From assembly GCA_026125865.1 (NCBI GenBank), contig JAHCKI010000008.1, positions 1 to 21,233 of the forward strand: a stretch of DNA of 21,233 bases. The letters run 5' to 3'. Below are positions 6,893-15,491 of the stretch, piece by piece. Made by a program: the position numbers and the translations under genes. How positions within the stretch are numbered: the stretch's first letter is position 1; each line of letters starts with the position of its first letter. The stretch comes from Rhodospirillales bacterium. GTDB lineage: Bacteria > Pseudomonadota > Alphaproteobacteria > Rhodospirillales > Defluviicoccaceae. The notes under the pieces are model-generated. The model was not told where the DNA came from. It was given only the letters and a program-made list of their open reading frames with translations, and did not search any database.

Positions 6893-9800
6893 TGCAAGGC
6901 GGTTTTAGTCGTCAAGCCAGAGCAGTTCTATTGGGGGTCGCAATCTTGGTGAGCGCGCCGGCATTCGCCGTGGCGGCACCCCAAGGCGTGGTCGTGCCTG
7001 TCGTCGGATCGTTGCACCAAGGACTTGGCCGTTTGCGTTTCCAATGGGACCAGCCGGTCGACTTTGACGTGGCGACAGAGGAAGGGCACCTCGTCCTGCA
7101 GTTCGAACGCGCCGTCGAGCCTAATCTCGGCGCGGCGACGAAAACACTGAGCAGCTACATCGGTCCCGGGAGTATGAGCGCCGATGGCCGATCGCTGAGA
7201 TTTGCGCTCAAACGACCGGTGACGTTCGTCATCTATGACGCCGATGGCGCCGGCGTCATCGACTTGGTCGACAAGGGGTCCGCCAACACGGAGAGCGAAA
7301 AGGCGATCTCCCAAATGCAGCCCGCCGGTGAAATCACCGCAAGGCCCGTTACCGAATCGGGAGCCAAGGCGGCGGCCGATCACAGCGGGCCTTTGCGGAG
7401 AATCGGTGTCCGTGTCGGTGAGCATTCGCAATTCAGCCGCATCGTGTTCGATTGGAGGCGGAATGTATCGTACGAAGTGACGCAATCGGGCACCAGCGTC
7501 GAGATCACCTTTGGGCGTTCGGCGCGGATCGATGTGGCGCGGTTGTCCAATCCGCCGGCCCGCTACATTCAGCGTGCCGCCGTCGCCCCGATCGCGTCGG
7601 GTAGCAAGGTTGCGTTGACCGTCCCTGCCAATTCCAAGGTGTCCGACATGCGTGTCGGGACCAAGGTTGTCTTGGATGTGTACGCCCCCGGTATCCAACC
7701 GCCGGGAAGTGCTGCCACGTCCCCCGGCAAAGTACCTTCCACGTCTCAGCCGCCCGAGGAACAGAAGCCGGAAGCGGCAACACCGGGCGAATCCGCCGAG
7801 CCTGAAACGCCTCACGACGTAGCAGATGACGATGCGGAAGAAGCGGTCGCCGCGCCGCAAGCAATCGATCATGGAGGAGAAGAGGCGGAGAAGCAGGAGG
7901 AACGCAAGGCATCTTCGCCACTACCGATCTCGGAAGCCCCAGACCACGAGGACCCGACCGCGACGGCGCATGGGTCGGATCCCGCTCTGGACGACGATAC
8001 CGGGTCCCATTCGGACGAAACCGCGGCCGTCGAGCCATCGGTTGACCCCGCCGTGGCCGGACAAACCGCAAAGCTTCGGTTCGATTTTGACAAGCCGGCG
8101 GCGGCGTCGGTATTCGTCCGCGCGGGACGCCTTTGGGCCGTGTTTGACCACCCCGTGGAATTCGACTTGGACAAGATCCTGTCATCGGGAGGCGCTCTCG
8201 TTCAGGATGTGACGCAAGTCTCCACGAGCAACGCAACGGCGGTACGCATGAAAACGGCGAATGCGACCGGCGTTCGCGTTCGAAGGGATGGTTTCGCTTG
8301 GATTTTGGAGCTGGGAGGGGAAGCGCAAAACTCGGAGACGGCGCTTGAACCGGTGGTCACCACGGATTCATCGGGTGGTGGGCGTCTCACGATTCCGGTT
8401 GCCGAACCCAGCGAACCGATCCGTATGATCGATCCGGAAGTCGGCGATGAGTTGGTCATCGTGCCGGTCGTTCCTCTCGGTCATGGCGTTGCCAGAGTCT
8501 ACCGCTATCCGGAATTCAGTATCCTCGCGAGCAGCCAAGGAATTGTCGTGGTGCCGCGCATCGATGACCTGAAGGTGGAGACGAAAAGCGACGGAATCGA
8601 GATCGGCTCCGACCATGGTCTTGAGATCTCACCGGTACCGGTAGACGTCCGCAACAAGGCGCGGCTCATGCTTGATGACGGGCTGATGCGGGTGACGGGC
8701 ATCGATCGGTGGCGGGGTCTGCCCGTTCAAAACCTGAGCGATGAGAAGCGGAAATTGCTTCTCGCCGCGGCGAACGCATCGGTGGCGGAGCGTGAGAACG
8801 CACGAATGGACTTGGCCGAATTCTTTCTGGCAACCGGTCGCGCAACCGAGAGCTTGGGTGTTTTGAACGCCGTGGCGGAAGATCGTCCGGGAGTGGATGT
8901 GGTTCCGAGATTTCGGCTGCTTAAGGGGGCGGATCAGCTCATGATGGGACGCCTCGACGAGGCAGGCACCGATCTCATGCACGGAAGTCTCGATGATTCC
9001 GACGAGGGTGCATTGTGGCGTTTGGCTTTGCATGCCTCGCAAGGCCACTTCGCTGACGCGACGGATGACCTCGGACGCGTCGGGCCAATGGCTCAGAGCT
9101 ATCCGCGAGACGTAAGGATACCGGTCAATTTCCTATTGGCTGAAACCGCCATCGAGGTCGGTGATACGGATTTGGCCCGTCGCTATCTCGATGTTCTGGC
9201 GATCGAGGACCTAGGCTCCCGAGGCGAGGGAAGACTCCAGTACTTGGAAGGAAAACTACTTCAGGCGAACGGTGACTTCGATTTGGCCATTGATCGCTTG
9301 ACGAAGGCGGAACATGGAGCGGACCGCCCAAGCAGCGCACGCGCCAAGATGGAGCGTATCGAACTCAGTTTGCGGCAGGGCGAGATGGCTCCTGACGAGG
9401 CCATCGAACTGTATGAAGCGATGCGTTTCGCGTGGCGAGGGGATGAGTTCGAACTGAACTACCTGCGTCGGCTTGGAGAGCTGTACATTGAGCAAGAACG
9501 GTACGCGGAAGGTTTGGCGACGCTGCGTCAGGCTATTTCGTATTTTCAGGATCATGCGGAAGTCCAGGACATCACCGAGCGAATGGCTGATGTCTTCGAA
9601 CACCTCTATCTGCATGACGGCGCCCAGGATCTGTCGCCGTTGGCGGCTATATCCATCTTCGAGGATTTTCGTGAATTGACGCCTGCGGGCGAGGATGGCG
9701 ACGAAATGATCAGGCGGTTGGCCGACCGCTTGGTGGCCGTCGACCTTCTCGATCAGGCATCGGAACTTCTTGATGATCAGGTTCGGCACCGGTTGACCGG

Positions 9801-10404
9801 AAATGATCAGGCTCGAATTGGGGCGCGTCTGGCCCTGGTTCGGCTCTTTGACAACAAACCTGCAGCGGCTCTCGATGCCTTGACGGTCTCGACAGTTCCA
9901 GGCATGCCGGCGGAATTGGAGCAGCAACGCCGGCACCTCAAGGCTCGCGCATTGACCGATCTGGCGCGTTTCGACGAGGCGGTCGCCTTGTTGGCCGAGG
10001 ACACTGGCATCGACGCCGATATGATCCGCGCCGACATCTATTGGAAGAACCAGGATTGGCGGAATGCCGGTCAGGTTCTCAAGCGGTTGGTGCAGGCTTC
10101 CGGAGCCCATCCGGGACAACCGCTCGATGGGGTGCAAGCCCGCCATGTCCTCAATCAGGCGGTTGCCTTGACGCTGGGTGGCGACGATTATGGTCTAAGG
10201 CGTTTGGGCGACGACTACGGAACGGCGATGGACGCGACGCCCTATCGCGATGCTTTCCGTCTCATTGCGCCGGATCGCGGCATTGCCTTTGCGGGTCTCA
10301 ACGACGCCGTCGCCGACAATGTCGAGAACGTCGAGAATTTTCAGGCTTTTCTCGCCGCCTATCGCGATCGGCTGCAAAAGGACGGTCTAAGCGCCATCAA
10401 CTGA
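6892..10404 (+). CDS. Large exported protein with beta repeats, acidic linker and TPRs
   Basis: A 1170-residue protein with a clear signal peptide (about 1-29, cleavage near AFAVAAP). Three related beta-type units follow at about 47-80, 183-217 and 395-428. Each has the pattern F-x-W/F-D, then a Val-rich strand, a Gly turn and a strand ending in F. The first is LRFQWDQPVDFDV, the second IVFDWRRNVSYEV, the third LRFDFDKPAAASVFV. They resemble AMIN-type cell-wall domains. A Pro/Glu/Asp-rich linker lies at about 270-390. The second half (about 690-1150) is helical with tetratricopeptide-like repeats such as ATESLGVLNAVAEDRPG and RYAEGLATLRQAISYF. The start overlaps the previous stop by one base (TGATG) with GGAGG at 6881-6885, so it is coupled to the stator gene. 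I infer a periplasmic scaffold; no enzymatic motif was seen. Confidence 0.75.
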   Translation: MQGGFSRQARAVLLGVAILVSAPAFAVAAPQGVVVPVVGSLHQGLGRLRFQWDQPVDFDVATEEGHLVLQFERAVEPNLGAATKTLSSYIGPGSMSADGRSLRFALKRPVTFVIYDADGAGVIDLVDKGSANTESEKAISQMQPAGEITARPVTESGAKAAADHSGPLRRIGVRVGEHSQFSRIVFDWRRNVSYEVTQSGTSVEITFGRSARIDVARLSNPPARYIQRAAVAPIASGSKVALTVPANSKVSDMRVGTKVVLDVYAPGIQPPGSAATSPGKVPSTSQPPEEQKPEAATPGESAEPETPHDVADDDAEEAVAAPQAIDHGGEEAEKQEERKASSPLPISEAPDHEDPTATAHGSDPALDDDTGSHSDETAAVEPSVDPAVAGQTAKLRFDFDKPAAASVFVRAGRLWAVFDHPVEFDLDKILSSGGALVQDVTQVSTSNATAVRMKTANATGVRVRRDGFAWILELGGEAQNSETALEPVVTTDSSGGGRLTIPVAEPSEPIRMIDPEVGDELVIVPVVPLGHGVARVYRYPEFSILASSQGIVVVPRIDDLKVETKSDGIEIGSDHGLEISPVPVDVRNKARLMLDDGLMRVTGIDRWRGLPVQNLSDEKRKLLLAAANASVAERENARMDLAEFFLATGRATESLGVLNAVAEDRPGVDVVPRFRLLKGADQLMMGRLDEAGTDLMHGSLDDSDEGALWRLALHASQGHFADATDDLGRVGPMAQSYPRDVRIPVNFLLAETAIEVGDTDLARRYLDVLAIEDLGSRGEGRLQYLEGKLLQANGDFDLAIDRLTKAEHGADRPSSARAKMERIELSLRQGEMAPDEAIELYEAMRFAWRGDEFELNYLRRLGELYIEQERYAEGLATLRQAISYFQDHAEVQDITERMADVFEHLYLHDGAQDLSPLAAISIFEDFRELTPAGEDGDEMIRRLADRLVAVDLLDQASELLDDQVRHRLTGNDQARIGARLALVRLFDNKPAAALDALTVSTVPGMPAELEQQRRHLKARALTDLARFDEAVALLAEDTGIDADMIRADIYWKNQDWRNAGQVLKRLVQASGAHPGQPLDGVQARHVLNQAVALTLGGDDYGLRRLGDDYGTAMDATPYRDAFRLIAPDRGIAFAGLNDAVADNVENVENFQAFLAAYRDRLQKDGLSAIN

Positions 10405-10461
10405 ATTCGCGTCGCGCCCCTGAGCCTGCGCTCGACATAGGCCCCAAGCGTAACATTCTCC

Positions 10462-10491
10462 TTGCCATCGCGGGCAGGTTTCTTGTATGAA
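10462..10491 (+). promoter_or_regulatory. Possible promoter for speD-speE
   Basis: TTGCCA (10462-10467) and TATGAA (10486-10491) lie 18 bases apart in the 132-base gap before speD. The match is moderate and was found by eye; no terminator-like hairpin for the preceding gene was seen in the same gap. Confidence 0.3.
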
Positions 10492-10536
10492 CCCGCTCCT
10501 TCAAATTTTTGGATGCAAGCGAGGTGACGTACGGGA

Positions 10537-10974
10537 ATGTCCGAGGGTGTTTTCGAAGAATTTGATCCGGTGCCAGACGCTGATGCCGGAGTTTCCGTTG
10601 GTCCGGATTATTTCATCGAAAAGGATGGCGAGCGATACGCAGGCGGTCATCTCCTCGTCGACTTCTGGGGCGCCAGTAATTTGACCGACCCGGAAGCCAT
10701 TGTGAATGCCCTTAAAGCGGCGGCTACCGCTGCGAATGCCACCATTCTTCACTCCTACATGCACCAATTCGGCGAGGGTGGCGGGGTATCGGGCGTGGTT
10801 GTGCTCGCCGAATCCCACATCAGCATTCACACTTGGCCGGAACGGGATTTCGCGGCAATCGACGTTTTCATGTGCGGGAAGTGCAATCCGCACCAATCTC
10901 TTCCAATTCTGATGGAAACCTTTCAGCCCCAGACCGTCGATCTTTCGGAGCAGCGGCGGGGCAGGGTGAAATGA
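10537..10974 (+). CDS. speD: S-adenosylmethionine decarboxylase proenzyme
   Basis: SpeD decarboxylates S-adenosylmethionine to the aminopropyl donor used for spermidine. The 145-residue product is of the short bacterial class. The self-processing site is in VLAESHISIHTWPE: the chain is cut between Glu92 and Ser93 and Ser93 becomes the pyruvoyl cofactor. Other conserved pieces are HLLVDFWGASN near the start and FMCGKCNP, with Cys113 and Cys116 after the site. The first 30 residues are a slightly longer lead than usual. The ATG overlaps nothing upstream. Its stop overlaps the speE start (ATGA), a clear operon sign. It acts in the cytoplasm. Confidence 0.94.
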   Translation: MSEGVFEEFDPVPDADAGVSVGPDYFIEKDGERYAGGHLLVDFWGASNLTDPEAIVNALKAAATAANATILHSYMHQFGEGGGVSGVVVLAESHISIHTWPERDFAAIDVFMCGKCNPHQSLPILMETFQPQTVDLSEQRRGRVK

Positions 10975-11837
10975 CGTGGGTGGCGGAAACCCTGTACGAC
11001 GAGCAAGGCTTTGAACAGCGCCTGCTTGTCACGCGTGAATTGCACAGGGAAAAAACCGACTTCCAAGAAATAGTCGTGGCCGAGACCAAGGGCTTCGGTC
11101 GAACGCTCTTCCTGGACGGTGTCGTTCAGACAACGGAAAGGGACGAGTTTGTTTACCATGAGATGATCACGCATGTTCCCATGCTCGCGCATGGCGACGC
11201 CAACCGTGTGTTGATCATTGGCGGTGGTGACGGCGGTGTGCTGAGGGAGGTTTTACGCCATCCGGTCGAAAAGGCGGTCATGGTGGAAATCGACGGTCGT
11301 GTCGTCGAAGAGTGTCGCAAGTTCCTTCCGAGCTTGAGCGATGGGGCGTTCGACGATCCTCGCGCCGAGCTCATTATCGCCGACGGCATAAAGTATGTCG
11401 CGGAATCCTCGGATAGTTTCGATGCAATCATCGTGGATTCCACCGATCCCATGGGACCGGGAGAAGTCCTGTTCACGGAAGCGTTCTACGCGGATTGCTG
11501 CCGTCTCTTGGGCGACGGCGGCGTGCTGGTCACGCAATGCGGGGTGCCGTTCTTTCAAAGTTCCGAGGTGACGGACAGCTATCGTCGACTGAGACCGTAC
11601 TTCAGTGACGTCGGCTTTTATCTTGCCGTTGTACCGACCTATGTGGGCGGTCACATGACACTGGGATGGGCCAGCAACGCGGCAGGTCTGCGCCAGGTGT
11701 CGGTCGATGTCCTGTCGAAAAGGTTTGCCGCGGCGGGCCTGCAGTGCCGGTACTATTCCCCCGCGATGCACAGTGCCGCTTTTACTTTGCCGCCATTCAT
11801 AACCAGTCTCATTCCCGAACAACTAGACGATAGATAA
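10971..11837 (+). CDS. speE: Spermidine synthase
   Basis: SpeE transfers the aminopropyl group from decarboxylated SAM to putrescine. The 288-residue product has the family's normal size. It has the N-terminal beta region, the binding loop VLIIGGGDGGVLREVLRH (80-97), the acidic strand end MVEIDGRVVEE around E106-D108, and the catalytic IIVDSTDPMGPGEVLFTEAF with D156 and D159. I chose ATG at 10971, which overlaps the speD stop by four bases and follows AGGGTGAA; the open frame extends further upstream inside speD, but that part is a shadow. It converges with the aminopeptidase gene, leaving only 19 bases between the stops. Confidence 0.95.
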   Translation: MTWVAETLYDEQGFEQRLLVTRELHREKTDFQEIVVAETKGFGRTLFLDGVVQTTERDEFVYHEMITHVPMLAHGDANRVLIIGGGDGGVLREVLRHPVEKAVMVEIDGRVVEECRKFLPSLSDGAFDDPRAELIIADGIKYVAESSDSFDAIIVDSTDPMGPGEVLFTEAFYADCCRLLGDGGVLVTQCGVPFFQSSEVTDSYRRLRPYFSDVGFYLAVVPTYVGGHMTLGWASNAAGLRQVSVDVLSKRFAAAGLQCRYYSPAMHSAAFTLPPFITSLIPEQLDDR

Positions 11838-11856
11838 GTCAGCGGCGAGAGCGGGT

Positions 11857-13895
11857 TTACCGTGAGGCCGGTTGTTCGGATAGGGGGCGCGTCGCGGTAT
11901 CCAGCCAAGCGTTGGTTTGCGGGTCGACAAGCGGTTGCAGAACCGTTCGCACCCTGGCGTGGTATGCGTTGAGCCATGCCATTTCTTTCAGTGTCAGCAT
12001 GGCCTCGTTCACTAGGTTCAGGTCGATCGGCGCCAAGGTCAGAGTCTCGAAACAATACAACTCTTTCTCCGCGCCCTCGGGCATCGCCGCCGGTGTGACC
12101 GAAACCAGGTTTTCGATCCGGATTCCGTACGCCCCGGGCTTGTAGTAGCCCGGTTCGTTGGAGATGATCATGCCGGGCTTCAACGCCGTTTTGTTGGCGA
12201 CCTTGGATATCCGGTGCGGACCTTCGTGCACGTTCAAATAGGCTCCGACGCCATGGCCGGTACCGTGGTCATAATCCAGGCCGACGTCCCAGAGGGCTTG
12301 ACGGGCCAGGGCATCCAGTTGCGGCCCGGTCGTTCCCGCCGGAAATCGCGCGGTGGCGATGGCGATGTGGCCCTTCAGCACCCTGGTAAACCGATCGCGC
12401 ATTTCATCGCTCGGTTCACCGACCGCGATGGTGCGCGTCACGTCCGTCGTTCCGTCCAGGTACTGGCCGCCGGAATCCACCAGAAAAAGGGTTCCCGCTT
12501 CCAAGGGGCGATTGGTCTCCTGCCTTGCCCGGTAGTGAACGATCGCGCCATTGGGACCGGCGGCGGAAATCGTCGGAAAGCTGCATCCCCGAAAAAGGTC
12601 CCCGTCCCGGCGGAATGCTTCGAGACGTTCGGCGGCGCCAATCTCCGTCACATCGTCCGTGAGAACCGCGCCATGGAGCCATGCGAAAAAACGGACCAAG
12701 GCGACGCCGTCGCGGCGATGCGCCGCCTTCATGCCCTCCAATTCGCATTCATTCTTCGTGGCCTTGGGCAGCGCACACGGATCCTGTGCCACCGCCAATT
12801 CGGCGCCGGCGCGTCGCAGGCGCTCTCTGATCCAAAACGGAACCTTGTCGTCATCGAGCCGAACGACGCTCTTGCTCGTTCCAAGGCGATCCAGTGTTTC
12901 ACCCAAGGCGTCGGACGGAAAAACCGTCACGCCGTCGCCGAGTAGAGAGCGGGTTCCGGCAGCGAACTTACGGATACGAACAGATCCACCCGGCCATCCC
13001 CGCCTGTAAGACGAAGGCGGGGAGCGGGGTGTGGGGCATATCGCCGCCGCGGATGTTGAGCAGCCAAGCTGGAATCCGGCGCGGTAACCACGGCCGCGAT
13101 ATAACGTGTCCCGAGCAGAGCCTCGGCGACTGTTTCTTTGGCCGGAAGACGGCCCGGCGTACGCCGTCATTGCGATGGGCGCAATGGGCGGCGGCGGCCG
13201 GTTATCCCATTCATCGGATTGTCCTCCGGCTACAGACGTACGCCGGCTTTTCGGCATGCGCCGCGGTACGCTCCGACTTCGCCGGTTGTATGAAGCCAGG
13301 GATCAAAACCGAGGCGTCCACCGCTCGGTAAGCACTCAGCGATCCACTCGAACGGCGGCTCGTCCAGGAGGTGACAAATTTCGCAGTGGTCATCCTTCAC
13401 CTCGACCGCAGCCTGTGTCGTATAGCGGCCATCCACAAACAAGGCGGCGCTCCCGCGAAACGACGGCGACGCCGGCGGAACCGGTGAAGCCGGTGAGCCA
13501 GGTCAAACGCTCCGAACCGGGCGCCAACTGTTCGTTCTGGTGCTCGTCGGCATGGGGCACGATGAAACCGGCCAATCGCCGTCGTCGAAAGACTTTCCGC
13601 AAATCCGCGAGGCGTCGCGCAACGTCCTCATCGCGAGTCCGGTGGTCCCGGCGGCGGTGTTGCTTATCGCTTGCAGTCGTTCCTTCAGGTCGGGCGGAAT
13701 CCGTAGCGCGACAAGCCGTGTCCACGCGTCAGGGTCCATGCCGATCGGTGCGGATGCGATACCGGCCAGCAAATCCTCGATCCCTTGGACATCGAACGGA
13801 ACCCCGGCCCGCAACAGCATATCGGCCAACGCTTCGGCGCTGTTCGGGCTTTGCCCAACCGTTGTTGCCGAGGGTGTTGTTGGCGTGCAGGCCAT
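11857..13895 (-). pseudogene. pepP: Xaa-Pro aminopeptidase (peptidase M24), several frameshifts in N-terminal half
   Basis: Aminopeptidase P removes an N-terminal residue before proline. The catalytic half (about 12,975 down to 11857) is one open frame with all five metal ligands recognisable: VDSGG and GTTDVTRT (two Asp), GTGHGVGAY (His), IISNEPGYY and GIRIENLV (two Glu). The N-terminal half is spread over other frames. The ATG at 13895 opens an extension (EALADMLLRAGVPFDVQGI), then a switch near 13,640 to LAGFIVPHADEHQ and LTWLTGFTGSAGVAVV. The next switch, near 13,435, leads to FVDGRYTTQAAVEVK, another near 13,245 to DEWDNRPPPP, and further ones near 13,130, 13,080 and 12,975 (LLNIRGGDMPHTPLP, GDGRVDLFV). 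At least five indels are needed. The intact length would be about 680 residues. Whether these are sequencing errors or real decay is open. Confidence 0.85.
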
Positions 13896-13904
13896 GTCGT
13901 GATG

Positions 13905-14020
13905 CTAGAGCAAAATGCGATTAAGTCGAGTCACCGATATGGTTTTTTCCTCTAGAAAACAATGATATAGAGCACGACCATGCAATTAGGCTGATCGAGC
14001 CCAATCGCATCGTGCTCTAG
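13905..14020. repeat. Palindromic intergenic repeat element
   Basis: CTAGAGCAAAATGCGATT (13905-13922) recurs in inverted orientation at 14003-14020, whose complement reads CTAGAGCACGATGCGATT, 16 of 18 bases identical. Inside, 13968-14019 forms its own imperfect hairpin with arms TAGAGCACGA and TCGTGCTCTA around a TCGA centre. This kind of CTAGAGCA...ATGCGATT palindrome is familiar from intergenic dispersed repeats of alphaproteobacteria. Only this copy pair is in the window, so the copy number in the genome is unknown. Confidence 0.6.
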
Positions 14021-14085
14021 AAAGCGACACCAGGAAGCAAGCGACAAGCGACTGGTTATGCCGAACCGCGGCAAAACGCAACGAC

Positions 14086-14120
14086 CCTTCGCCGGCCTGG
14101 AAAGTCCAGGGCGGCGAAGG
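14086..14120 (-). terminator. Hairpin downstream of the porin gene
   Basis: Arms CCTTCGCCGGCCTGG (14086-14100) and CCAGGGCGGCGAAGG (14106-14120) pair at 14 of 15 positions around a five-base loop. It lies about 45 bases after the porin stop on the minus strand. On that strand a short T run comes only about 12 bases after the stem, so an intrinsic terminator is plausible but not textbook. Confidence 0.45.
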
Positions 14121-14164
14121 TAGAAGGCAAATAGAGCGTTATCCTTCTTAAGTCCGGGGTACGT

Positions 14165-14934
14165 TTAAAACGAGGCCTTCAGAAACGCGATGGCGCAGAC
14201 CTCGCACAGTTCATTGAAGCAATCGGCATCGGACAAATCGGTGCTCGACATAGCTGATACCCAATGTCAACATCTCATAGCTGACGGACGCTCCGATGGA
14301 CCATGTCAGGTAGTCGGGCGCACCAAACGTCGCGTTGTCTTCGACCCACTGGTGGCCGACAAGACCGTCGATGGATAGGCCGAAACCGGCGTTCTTTGCT
14401 TTCGGGCAACGGTGACGTGGATACCGTGCCCTGCAAATAGTGTCCATCGCCACTGGCCGCAGAAATAGTCGGGGAATAATTGTAGCCGATACCGACTGTG
14501 ACCAGATCGTAGAAGGTGTAGCCGAGACTTGCGGCGACCTCGACATAGTCATAGTTCAGGGAACTTGACGCGCCGGGATATAGGTAGCCTAGCGCACCCA
14601 GTTGCCAATCCACCCCCTCGATCGTGCCCGCGAAGCCGCCATAGACATCGAGTTCCACTTGCGCTTCATCGCCATCATTGAAGTCGACATTGGAGCCCCA
14701 CACACCAACATATACACTCGTATCCTGGATGCCGGTATTCAGCGAATAGTCGATACCGCCCTGAATCGCCGGGTCCTCGCCTGTCTGGGAGGTGCCACGA
14801 AAGTGATAGTCGCTGAATATTCCAATGTTCGCCGAAAATTCCCCTGGGACCCGCGCCATCGCCAGCATAGGCCGATATTGGCGCCAATCCATGGCGGCAG
14901 CAGTCGCGTAGCGTGCGATCTTCTTTGCAGTCAT
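14165..14934 (-). pseudogene. TorF-family putative outer-membrane porin, frameshifted
   Basis: The ATG at 14934 has AGGAA about eight bases upstream, and the TAA is at 14165. The product would be about 255 residues, normal for this family of small beta-barrels. The start MTAKKIARYATAAAM is a signal-peptide beginning. The rest of the signal (LAPISAYAGDGAGP) is in another frame, and the mature part EFSANIGIFSDYHFRGTSQT returns to the first. It continues with GGIDYSLNTG, YVGVWGSNVDF, ELDVYGGF and VTVGIGYNYSPT, all typical of TorF porins. After LQGTVS the frame moves to AGFGLSIDGLVGHQW and LTLGISY. Near 14,240 it moves again to STDLSDADCFNELCE, ending with FLKASF. At least four indels are needed, yet every conserved block survives. 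It sits between the palindromic repeat and a divergent glucanase gene. Confidence 0.78.
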
Positions 14935-15491
14935 TGTGTTGTTCCTATTGCATCTCTCCGCTGCCGGCGCACGCGTAATGCCCCGCGTTTCGAAACTAAG
15001 CAAAATCGATGCCAGAAGCCGGGAGGTGAATTTAAGGCGGTTATCTATGAAGAAAACAGCCGTATGTTTCATTTATTTCAAGGTGTTATCTGGCGACCTT
15101 TTCGGGGGGCAGTGGAGATAAAAAAAGCGTTGATCACTTTGTGATAAGTGAGCAATGGAACATAAATACGTCAAAATGCGGTATATATTTTGGAATTGCA
15201 GTGGGTGGCATGACCACAAGACCGCAAATGAAGACGTCAAGTATGATGCTAACAAGGTGCCAACAAACCTCCGAATGGTGAATTCAATTGGGGGTTCGAA
15301 TACATTTTTTGTTTACGCGCCGCTTAAGAAATAACATCGAAACGGCTTTATTATTTTCGTTGTCGGCAATTTGAGCGGTTCTTAGAAACAAAAATTCTTT
15401 GGTTCCGTAATTTTTTGTATTGTTGACACATTCCTCGTTTATTTTTGAAAATCGCAAATGCGGTAGTTTCGATCTTTAGTGAGTTGAAGAC
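14935..15491. other. Long AT-rich divergent intergenic region
   Basis: This stretch of 557 bases separates the porin (minus) from the GH16 gene (plus). Short open frames here show no recognisable protein. It is clearly richer in A and T than the flanking genes. It contains a perfect inverted repeat TCACTT-N6-AAGTGA (15134-15151) and a TTGACA word at 15423-15428 without a good partner -10 box. Promoters for both genes are expected here, but I cannot place them with confidence. Confidence 0.55.
15134..15151. promoter_or_regulatory. Inverted repeat, possible operator
   Basis: TCACTT-TGTGAT-AAGTGA is a perfect six-base inverted repeat with a six-base centre, about 200 bases upstream of the porin start and 340 before the glucanase start. 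The size suits a dimeric regulator. No cognate regulator gene is visible nearby. Confidence 0.3.

Noticed and set aside
6928..8236. Long minus-strand open frames (314 and 243 codons) inside the giant TPR gene
   Set aside because: They lie opposite a well-supported gene with signal peptide and RBS, have Arg/His-rich compositions and match no family; typical shadows of GC-rich coding DNA.
9256..10146. Minus-strand open frame of 296 codons
   Set aside because: It is fully antisense to the TPR half of the same gene, with no RBS or recognisable motif.
13106..13924. Plus-strand open frame of 272 codons opposite the aminopeptidase N-terminal half
   Set aside because: Its Arg/Ser-rich translation is antisense to recognisable aminopeptidase blocks; it is long only because the region is GC-rich.
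13905..14020. CRISPR or attachment site reading of the palindromic element
   Set aside because: There are only two inverted arms with no regular spacers and no cas or integrase gene in the window.
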